Assembly (NCBI RefSeq): GCF_000003605.2
Contig: NW_003132350.1
Coordinates: forward strand, 105,960 to 158,812
Reading direction: 5' to 3'
Source of the DNA: Saccoglossus kowalevskii
Taxonomy: Eukaryota > Hemichordata > Enteropneusta > Harrimaniidae
Length of the DNA stretch: 52,853 bases
Part shown: piece by piece, positions 11,301 to 23,300 of the stretch
Layout of the letters: every line of letters starts with the position of its first letter
Position numbering within the stretch: position 1 is the first letter of the stretch
Position numbers and translations under genes: made by a program
Notes under the pieces: generated by a model
Told to the model about the DNA's origin: nothing
Database searches by the model: none
Seen by the model: only the letters and a program-made list of their open reading frames with translations

Positions 11301-14300
11301 TTTCCCAAAAAGATGAAGTATTCCCTCTAACGTGGCACATGGAGAAAGAAAATTGACTTCTATTTTCTGTAATCATTTTTTATTTTATTTTTATCAAGAG
11401 TAAATAATGGAATGGTGTTCTCTGCTTCAAAATAGTTGAAAAAAAAAGTAAAATAAAAACTTGCACCAACAAGAGAATAAGTATGGTGTTCAAACGAGTA
11501 AAGAATTCTAATTAAGTACTAAACTAGCAAACTGAGTATTCTTTACCAAAACTTGTATTAATTGCTGAGAATTATCAATATCACTGCTGAGCACTGAATG
11601 CCCTGAAATTTCCCTTTGTTTAATCCAAGGTTTTTACAAGTACCAATGTTAACCTGATTTGGAACAATCATCAGAAATTGGTTGCTATGTGCACATTCTG
11701 TTTATGTGAGACTCACCACGTGTACATAGTAAGGTAATACATACCTGATCAAACCATTGTACAAGTGCTGCAGCTCTACGATGTGTTGTAGCAAAACACG
11801 CCATGGCATGCTGATGTCTATTTGCATCTCTCATATCACTGAATATATTAGCAATAGCGGTGTTCAATGTCTGCATTTCTTGTGGTGTACAGTATGGGAA
11901 TTTAATTGTGTTTAAGTATCTCTGGGCACTGGTGATGTTTTGTGATGCTGCAATCAAGTTGTTTCTAGTTTCAGCTGAAGCTTGATATAAATTATTCATA
12001 TTTCTAAAAAATATAAATATTACAAAAAAAACATGAGATTGCATTAAAATTTAGTAATTGCATTACATAGTCCCTGTGAACTATCAAATTTAAGAAATAT
12101 ATAAAGTTTGAGCATAAACAGTCAAAGAATATCAGAGATATGGCTCTGGAACAGCAACCATTAAAACAAAATGGCCACCTGTCAGCCATTTTGAATCTGA
12201 TTTAAAAAAACAAAATGATGTAAATCAAGATCTCATCATGTGTAATGAATGTAAATAGTTTGAACGATATACGACCATACATGATCAAGATTCAGTTCCA
12301 GAATGGCAGAAATGCTAGATTTTGATAAATTAAAATGGCTGCCATTCGAATAGAACCTTAGTATATATGTGATGTAATTGTGAAGTTTGAGTCTGATCGA
12401 ACCAGGTATGTCCGAGATACAGATGGAGATACATGGTAGCACACACGCATGTTGAGAAATCGAAACATGAATAGATCCTCACAAGTGATGCACTTATATT
12501 GTGGGGCTCATACCACTAATTGAATTTCCATAGACGACAATGTTATAAACATATGACGAGATTGCTATATGAAAATGACGAAGAAAGTAGAAACAAGCAG
12601 CCTCTTGGCTGAGATAGCTCCGCTGTTAGCAATGCACATTCCAATTAAAGAACTGAAGACATCATTAGAAAATGAACAATATGTATAGTATCAAAGCAAT
12701 CAGACTTGCAGTTTTTAACAAGAAGTCGAAAATATCACTTTCTACCAAAAATTACAAAAATATTCACCAAAATTAGAGAATTGAAGATATCACAAAATGA
12801 ACAAATCTGAGAGAGGTCCACATGTAGTACATATATATGTAATATCAAAGCAATCAGACTTACAGTTTTTAACAAGAAGACGAAAATATCACTTTTTACC
12901 AATAATGACAAAAATATTCACCAAAATTAGAGAATTGAAGATATCATCACGAAATGAACAAATCTGAGAAAGGTCTACATGTACCAGGGGTAGTATCTAT
13001 ATATGTAATATCAAAGCAATTGAACTATTGGTTTTTAACAAGAAGTCGAAAATATCACTTTTTACCAAAAATGACAAAAATATTCACCAAAATTAGAGAA
13101 TTGAAGATATCAACATGAAATGAACAAACCTAAGAGAGGTCTACTCAAAATACATATACACCAAGTATCAAAGCATTCAGGCTTGTAGTTTTCAAGAAGA
13201 AGTCGAAAAAGTAAAACATTGACACGAACGACAACGACGGACAATCACTCATATGATAAGCTCCGCTCGACAAAGTCAACAGTGGAGCTAAATATGGCTC
13301 AAAAATGGGAAATCAACATGCCAGTAATCAACCATATGAAAAAAACTAACATGTTGGCCAGCTCAAACTCTTGCAAATCGCAGGTAAACGAGACACACCG
13401 ACTGTATTTGGATTGCACCAAGAGAAATCACTGGAAAAACACCAAGATTAGAACATCCAAATACACACAGAATAAACCCACAGGTACACAGCTGCTAAGT
13501 AGTAAACAAAAGACCACATGTTGGTCTCACCTCTGACCCAGGTGATTACACCCTCAAACAGGGAGCACCTGAGAAAAAAAATATTTAATAAAAAATTTCA
13601 TTGGTTCTTGCTAGGCATTTAAATTGGTTGATTAGTGGCATGAGACCTGTGGCAATAGACATTATTTGCAAATGGCTGCAGAGATCTTGTTGCAAGTGAG
13701 TCACATGACTTACTATAGCCCCCAAGCATGCCATGATTATTAATGTAGACTGATATTCTGATAAGACAGGACACTTAGGGTAACATGATAGCATCCATCT
13801 ATTATCAATAACCATCAAATTGTATCTGCAGATATAGTTCTATCCCATAATATCAGCAATGATATCAAATACCATGCTGTCTCATACAATTTTCATATGA
13901 GCTGATCATAACGATGGCAAAGCTTCAAATTCTGTGGCTAGACATATGAACGACAATTTCTCAATGCAAAAATTAAGGACAATAGTAAAAGTTATGTGCA
14001 TTTCTCGATGTATGTGGCATGGCACAATGAGCACTACTTCAATTTGAAGTGCACAGCTATGTCCGGTTATGTTCCGTGTGCAATCATGACTGGATTCATA
14101 TTTCTTTACATGTTTCTGTTCCTAAAAAATGTTCAATGTTTGCACAACAGGAAAAGGGCAAAACATACAGATCAACATTTGAATGAAATGAAACAACTGT
14201 TCATACATGTTATTCATATCTGGATTAATGGTTTTCAAATTGACAGCAAAACAACTCAACATATTGAGTGTAGCAACAGTGGTGGAATGCTTTAACATGT

Positions 14301-17300
14301 GTATATCTAGGGGAAAATATAAATGAAATCTTAATATCCTGACAGTTTGAAAATGGTGGGGGAGGGTGATTTTGCTTGTTCACAAATTATGTGAAATGAG
14401 ATATACAGCTCAGTCAGACCAATACAAATATTATGGTAAAAGTTAATTTTATTTCAATGGCTTAGACTCACATATTGAGAAAATGAAATTTAATTTTCAA
14501 TTCAGAAAAAATAACCTTAATTTCATTTATGTGTGGTGTCATAGGTACATGCAGTCTTGCAGTCTCAATGGGTATTACCGGTACCAGATCCCCTACATTA
14601 TTTGAGCCATGAAAATATAATTATTTTCAAAGATGGCTGAATTGTTAGAAAGAAAAGTAAAAAAAATTGAGTGGCTGAATCATTAAAATTTGATTTTTCA
14701 TTATTAAGAGGTGAATTGATAACCAGGTGATTGAAAAGTATAACAATATTGTCCAACTAATAGAGGAATAAATTTATTATGATTACCACTGGGGGATAAG
14801 TAGCAATTATAAAAAAAAATATTCATACAAATATGAGAAGGCTTGACATTTGAAAAGATGTCTTGTGTGCAGACTTTAATAACAGAATTGTATCTAAAAA
14901 CACATTTCTCTCCACCAATTTCCCTCCAACAAAAAATAATAAAAGATGAGAGACTTACCCTGGTGGTATCCTAGCGACATCTCCCCATCTTTTCACAGAG
15001 AATGCCAGTTGATTGGTTGCATGATGCAGAAGTACACGAGCATTATGCCATTTATATTTAGCAACCAATATCCTCTGTTGTCTTTCTGTTAACATATCTA
15101 ACTCACTTTCTAGTTTATATTCTGCATCACTACCATATTTATTATTGAATATACTCTCTAAAATAAAAAAAACAAAACAAGTTTTTAAAGTACACTCTTC
15201 TTCCTGAGTACCCACTAAAAAGTCAAATAAATACTTAAACATTTTTTATTAACATTTTTTTCCAAACTGAATTTATTATTAGTTTTCTTTATAGTTACTG
15301 TAAAACCATTTAAGGTAGCGGGACTATTATTTGCATACTTGTTTTCATCTTCCAGTTGTGACTAAATGACTACAAAGGAAAGTATATATTTTTAGAATCG
15401 CCAGACTTCAAGCTTTTCACAAGTGTATTTTGCATGCTCGTATCTGCATTCTATGACGTGTTACTCAATCAAAGGTGAAAAATTACTTTTTCTGTAAAAA
15501 AAATAATTACGCATTTATGCTGGCAATAAGAAGTATTTTTTTTCACTTTTCCTAGTTGTTCAATAGTCAGGTAATGTGAATGTGTCTGGTCAGTTTTATT
15601 CAAGCAACGCGTTTTAAAAAATAGTGTGCTGAATTTCAATTACTGTTTTAGTCGCATTGCCCACAACTCAAACCACAACTCGTTGGTAAATAATCGATGA
15701 AATAGTTTGTCTGGACACATTCAAGTTCCTCTCACTGTCACCTTAAAGCNNNNNNNNNNNNNNNNNNNNNNNNNNNNNNNNNNNNNNNNNNNNNNNNNNN
15801 NNNNNNNNNNNNNNNNNNNNNNNNNNNNNNNNNNNNNNNNNNAAACACCAAAATCAATGATTTTTTTTCAGTGGCTGTGTGACTTGTGTCTAATGCATTC
15901 ATATGCAAATGACTAATCTGTGAAACAAACAGGGGCGGAGACAAACCACTCAAATGTTTGGAAACACTCATTGTGTGTCAGATAGCTACTGATAACACAT
16001 CCTAACATTGCTTTGTCTTGAGTTTATCTTTGAAACTTATAGGCACACAGATTAAACCTGTGTTGCTGATTTTGGAAAACACTACTGAGGCTGCCTTGCT
16101 TCCCTTCAGAAAATCTACATTTTAACCAACTTACATGACATTCTATATTATGTTGACTTTATCACATGAAAGTTTATAGTGCATTTTATCAATTAATAAA
16201 TAAATATGAAAATCGTAATTTTCAACACAAATAATAGTCTCGCTACCTTAATTTTACTGACATTTAATGTAATTTCACTATTTTGATGTTTTGAGCATAT
16301 TCACTGTGTTTTACAAATTTGTCAAGAAAACAATGAGTTTTATTGTTATTTTACATGTAATTTAGCGGATTTTACTTATCAGCAAAAATAGCAAAATTAA
16401 AACCCAGTGAATAATTAATGCATTTACAGAATATATAAGCATTACAAAAACCTGGAAATGTTCAGTGCATTATATTATCACCTTATCAACTAAATATTTC
16501 ATTCTTTTTTTCCACTTACTTTTAAAAAATCTTGAAACCAATAGTTTTGTGATCTTTCCCGAAGCCAAAATTATTGTCAAACATTTTGATTAAAACATAC
16601 ATTAAGAAATAATCAACTTGTGTTTGGCTCAATTTACTTTTTAGAAGATTTGAGTTTATTTTGTTTACAATACTCTCAGTGCAACAACATTCTCTTCATC
16701 TTTATAAATATTTATAAATTTAACAATTGAAACTGAAATGAGAGGCTTCTATTGGCTGAAAACTTTTTAAATGACATGGTTGATTGGCTGGTTGAATTCA
16801 ACTGCCATTGAAATTTATAAATATTCATGAAGTTAAATCAAATGCCTTTGTTGCGCTGAGAGTAATGAAATAATTAAAAGCTATACATGTACTCACTTAA
16901 TAATTTATCTTGTTCGTTAACTAATGCTTTAAGATCATCAATATCACCCTGACCAGCTTCCTGTTCTAGCAACAACTGTTCCAATCGTTTTTTCTTAGCA
17001 CTGAGCTCTTTGTTTGCAACTTCTTGTTTATTCAATGCATCCATATATTCTTGTTTTTCTTTTGCCATCTGCTCATCATACTGCATTTGTGACATCATCT
17101 GTTTAACCGATGTATTCTTACCAAGGTCTACCACATCTTGGTATTCTTTTCTCCTAAAATTAATTAATGTAACAAAACCAATTGTATAAAAAAATGCTCT
17201 GACATGTTTATGGATGAGATTTTGGTATTAAACAAAATAAAAATCAATGGTACATATGTATAAGAGGTATTCACTGGAGTGAACATCCAGGCATTTTTAC

Positions 17301-20300
17301 TGCATGACAACTGCTAGTTGTTGAGACTCTCCTGAACAGTAAAACAAGATTACCCCTACATGTGCAACATATATAAATCTGTGGGTTGTTCAGAATTAAT
17401 TGTCTTATAGTTGGGATTGTGTTGTTTTTTCAACTTTAGCTGTTTTCACTAGATCTATGATTGAATACATGGGACAGTGGTGTGCCTCAATCTTAGCAAC
17501 ATAGAACATTCTGTAAAGTAGCTCTGCCTCTAAGAATAACAGATATGCCATATATATGCTTTATCAAAGAAACATGCATACAAACCATTGTATGCTGTGT
17601 CATTAAAATATGACTTGACCACACATGTATCGGTATGCGTTACTGATGAAGCAAATATTTTATGCATTTAGTAGCAATTATTAGCTTGGTGTCTGCATGA
17701 CAACCATTTTTATTCTGCACATTTACAATACTAATATAAAATAAAATATTTTGCTCATTAACCAGATAAATTGATTGCAACATCATTCAGAATTTAATTG
17801 ACAGTTGCACTTTCATTTCCGCAGCAACTAAAAGTTGATATATAGCATGTAGATAAATGTAAAACAGTCCATCACTGATTTAAAGCAGCGTATTCTGATT
17901 ACCAGTGTGAAAATGAACTTTATGGCCACACACTGGTAGCAAAAACAAAATATCGCATTCATTTCAGACATCAATAAAGAGTGGATAAGTAGAACAGTAG
18001 TTGAGTACCCAGGCTAACATACAGTCAAATGTGTTTGCGTATATGTATATATGTATAAAAAACACAATTATATTCACATCTACATGTGTATTTATTTGTG
18101 GTTACACAATACACTTTTTACCCAAAATTCTTTGATTTATTGGAAAACGCCTTCAACTTAGAATTCAATACTTATGTTATAATGTTATAGTAGCATAGGT
18201 TCATTCAGGTGTAAAATTGAGGTATGCGTATGGTCCTAAAAAGACTTTGATGACATAATTAAGAACCCATTTCCTGTTATATAAATCACACAAGAATAGG
18301 AAATACATTCTTTGCACACAATGTACTGAAAGTCTTCAGTACTTTATAATGACACAGATTATATTGCCATGGAAACATGAAGTGATATTATTTGCTGAAA
18401 ATATAACCTTGTTTTTATGAAAAGATGTTGCATTAGATGACCTAGGTGATGTTCAATTTAATCAAAAACTGCATTGTGGGTAATAATAAACTAATCACTG
18501 AAAATTATTCAAGAAAAAGACATAAATGATTTGTAACTATGGTTACCAAAGTCAGTCTATGTATGTATGGATGGAATTAAAAGATATACTTAGTCTTTCA
18601 TACATCTTCAAAACTGGGATAGTTTTTAAAAACAGATTGAAAAAATTGGTACGTTTGACTGCAGAAGATAATTACTAGTAGCAATATAATGAAAGCATTA
18701 TTATTATTAACTGTGACAGAATAAATGTAAATTATTATCACTATGAAGTGCTAAAATACAGTTTATATGACGGAAGATGTGCATGGCTACACACTATTCA
18801 AAAGTCTCAATTCATTCATCAGACTTTTATGGCCAAATGCCTGAGGAGGAATCTTCTGACACATAACTACAATACGCATCACGATACTCTCATCTTTATG
18901 TGGTTACCATGGTGATGTAATCACCAGCCTGGAACAGTACACTCCCTGATATTGTATTGTACAATAGTAACTATGACAACATGATATTGCCGATTGTATT
19001 TCATTCTCAATCATCCCTTTTTTGTACAGGTGAACTATAAGAGTTCTCTACATGGCTTTTAATAACTGCACTCTGATTTAAGAAATTTTATACATAAAAA
19101 AATGTTTTCAAATCTAATCTAATTTGACTGATGGCAGTATCAGCTGCCGATAGCCTTTCATCTCATCATCCTAGTGTTTACTGATTAATGTGAACTTCGA
19201 TATTATGAAGGCTCTCAATTTCAAAACCAAAAACTATAATGCTTTAGACCTTGAGGGATGGATTAGAGTGTAAAGTGACAAATACGTAACTATATTATTT
19301 ATAAAGTGAATCTCTATAAATTATTTCAGGTCTTAATAAATATGTACACTGTGTACATGTGAATAGTTTTGTAAAGCAGGAATACTGTGGAATACTTTAT
19401 TTTCGCTGGAATTAATTTTCGCTGAAAAGGCATTTTAAGCGTTTTATATGGAATATATTTTCACTGATTTTTGATGAGTTTAATGTGAAATATATGAAAA
19501 AAAAGTATATTCGCTGGATTTTATTTTCACGGAATAATCCTTCAGCGAAAATAGCGAAAATAAATTCCAAGCGAAAATAAAGTATTCTACAGTATTCAAG
19601 AATTAATTTGAATTAATTTGTAAGAGTCGTTATATGTTTACATTTATGTCTTCTTTTATGCGAATGTCACAAATGTCATTCACTGATCAATACAAGCTCA
19701 CAATCTGCTGTTATATATTAACAGGAACACATACATAAATATTCAATAACAGAAGCAGGGAACAAGGCATTAAGGTATAGATGCATGTTCGTGGGCACTC
19801 AGAGTGAATTTTTTTTTTTTTGCTTTTCTTGACAGTCTTGGCTAGATAGTGTTGAAATTTCGGAGCATTGTCAATAATGGAACATGCCCAAAAATGGATT
19901 TTAAAATATAGGGAATCGAGGCACGCGTATGTGATTAAAAGTCTCGAAAGTTTGTTTACGTTGCTCTTTGATTGACAAGTCACTATTGATGGTATATGCA
20001 AATGAGTTGCTGGCCTCAGTTACGGTTACCTTCAGAATGAAATACCGGCGTACTTGCCACCCAGAAACTATTAGCAAGCATGTAGCCAAATGTAAACAAA
20101 TATAACACCCAAGACATGACAAGATTCTACTGAGAGATAATTTAAAAGAGATTTTATGAACAATTAAAGCGGGGGAGTCGTCACCTGCGCATGCGTCAGA
20201 TGGCCATAGTGTGTCATTGTTTACAAACAAGTGTCTACCCATGAGCCTTTGCATTTTTATAGTGTGTTATTATCGTCGCTTGGGACTCAATTCTCGCGCA

Positions 20301-23300
20301 TCCGCAGGTGACAACCCTCTCACTTCAACTAAATTTTGAAAATTCGTATATAATTATGTCATCTCTGAGATTTAGTTATTCTGCTATATTGGTAATGTTA
20401 CTGCTGTTACCTTACTCCTGTGACAGTCGGTTTATGATTTCAGGTCACATGTGAAATGCTGTAGCACCTGTTCTATTGACATAGATTGATTCTCTGTTGA
20501 ATGACATTGTTACAAAAAAAATCTAATTTTCAGTTGAATTGGATGATGTGTGTCAACCTTGTTTAGAGAAATTCCAAAATCAAAACCAATTCACAATGTT
20601 AATGATTGCGACATAGAATTTCAATGTGTAACTTTCAAATAACCAAGAACTAAAAACTAGCATGTTCAGATTCTCAATGAAATGAACACATGTTTGAGGT
20701 TTATTCCCTCCCCATTTGGGTCCCCCTCTGAACTTGTCTATGACTTGCATTATAAATCAAGTTATAAAACACACTATATTTCTCTTGCTGTAACCACAAA
20801 GATACCAGGTTATCACCAAAAAATATCTTCTTGCAAATGAGGCAGATTTATAGTTTTATCATTGTTTCTTTGTAAGGCTAAAATTGTTTTATTCACAAGA
20901 CGGAATTTGATATGTCAAAAAAAAAAACTGTCAACAAACAAACTGGTTTCTGATTGGTCTAAATGTTAGGTGTTAGGGTTGGGTAGCCAATCAGGAACAA
21001 TCTAGTAAGAAGCTTACATATTTACACACATTTTAAAACACCAAATGTGGAAGTCAAAACAAAATACTGTAAAACATGTTGAAATAGCTGTATACATTGA
21101 ATTAGCAGAAATACATAGATTAGTTAAAATAACATGCAAATTAGAAAGACATGTTTTACAGTAGTTTTCTTTTTACTTACGTTTGTGCTTCAAGCTGTCT
21201 GAATTTGTCATCGCATGTCTTGATTTCCATCTGTAGTTGATGTATTTCTTCTGCTTTTACACCATACCTTCTACCCACACCTTTGGATTCAAGTAACTGG
21301 ATATCTTTCTCCAATTCCATCCATTTCTTCAACAAACCTTCATTAAACTCAACCTGTTCAGGCTAGAACAAAAAAATCATTTTCTCAATATTTAATATTT
21401 TTTATTAATTTCAATATTTAATATTTTGCTCAATATATTATTTGATGCAAATTTTTGATCAGAATTAAGCTAAAAACAAGTGGTACTTAACATCAAATAT
21501 TGATGTAACATATTTCTGTTTTTTGGTCATCATTTCACCTATTAAGTATAAGTAGGTAATAAAAACAAGCTGTTTTGTTGTCAATTTATCTAAACACTGC
21601 ATCTGACATTTTAAGTATCAACCGATGGGTGGTGTCTGGGTATGATATATTTCGATGACATTACAAATCAGACACAACATCACATCACATCGTCATCGTT
21701 GTGCTAGCTTCTCATATTGAAGAGTTGACTGCTATCAGGTAACACTTGCAATTACTCAGAAATGTCAAATCCCCATATTCTTTTCTGTTTAAAGCATTTC
21801 TAATTCAAAATGTTTTGATGATTGTTCTTTATGAAAATGCAAAAATTCATGAAATTAAAAAAACAGACCAATTTAAAATGAGGCATTCCAATAAGCATGA
21901 TCAGTTTTTCTTTACATATGGTTGCTATGACAAAAAGTAGGAAAAATATACACATACTAAATTTTGTATAACAAATGTTATTTTAATCAGTATTATTATT
22001 AAAATATTAAATGTCAATCAGACAATTTGTGCAAATATTAAAAATTTATCATAAGAAATATATTAAATTGATATATTCTGTTTGCAGATTTTATTTAAAC
22101 CGATATTATTATATTATTATATTTCTGTGAGCCAAATAAAATTATCAGCTCCAAGTGATTGTCTAAAAACAACTAAAACCTAATTATAGATTAATGCCCT
22201 CATTCTTGGAGCACTGACTAAATTTTTACACAAATTATGTTTATTTATCTTGTTTACAAGTTTTGTTAACACCTTTTGTTTACATATTAATCTATTGTCA
22301 TAAAAATCTAGCTCTAAATGGCAGCACATGATGGTTGCTACAAAAAAGCCCTGGTGAAATTCATCTATATTGTAGTTTTTAGTAGCTTACAAATGCACCA
22401 ATCAGCATGCCTCCCAGTGAACAGTGAACCAATCATTCTACTTGTATAAGCTGATAATCTGTGCCCTTGTTGTAAAACGAATGCTGATTGGTCATCTGCT
22501 TTTATGACATTTAAATCTTAGTGTCAAAGCATAGAACTTAAATTAATTGTTGGTGTGTATATTTTGCCAAATTAATTTTGGGACCCAGTGGAAAATTATA
22601 TATGATGAGCGGGATGAAATTTCAGATATTTTACATACAAACACCACTTAATATAATTGCATGTACTTTGTTGCTTGTTAGTATGAGGGTTCAAACATTC
22701 TCTTTCTCAGAGCTCCTTGAAGTTAGAACACTAAAAGTATCTCTGCGACCACACACCACCATTTTTGTTGGTGAAACGCCACAAGACTTTGATTACACAT
22801 ATTCTTGGCATGTTTTTATTATTAGCGGGCACTCATATTGCTGGGTGAAATACTGAGGTTACACTCTGCTGATTGCCACTGGTGAAGAAATATAAACAAT
22901 CAAAAGTATGTTGTAGTTTGATGGCTAACTCGTCCTACTGCCGCTTAGTTTGTGCTATGGAAAGTCAAACATGAGCTTCTCACCATGGAGCCAGCCAGAA
23001 TCTTACAAATATTGATTACCCTTTTGTCAGGTTCCAAAATCGAACATCAGCATAGCAATGTTTTGGTGGACATTTTTAAAATTAGTACCATTGTAATCCA
23101 TCTACCAACCAACAGCGAGCATAAGTTCCCAAGATATATTCTAAGAAATAAAACTCTGCGTGGGAGATTGTGTTTCAATATCACATTCTATTATGGCAGA
23201 GTATATCTTCAAATTTGTTAATCTAATATATACTGTATAAACAATTTATTTTTTATAGTAAGAATTTTTGCAATTTGATAATTTAATGGTGTTTGTGAAG

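Noticed and set aside
13996-14295. 99-codon plus-strand frame with a hydrophobic stretch
   Set aside because: It lies in an intron of a gene on the other strand, with no family resemblance or splice context.
15158-16896. Search for a missed exon around the gap between exons 3 and 4
   Set aside because: Exon 3 (phase 1 out) and exon 4 (phase 1 in) already join in frame, so no missing exon is required, although one hidden in the Ns cannot be excluded.
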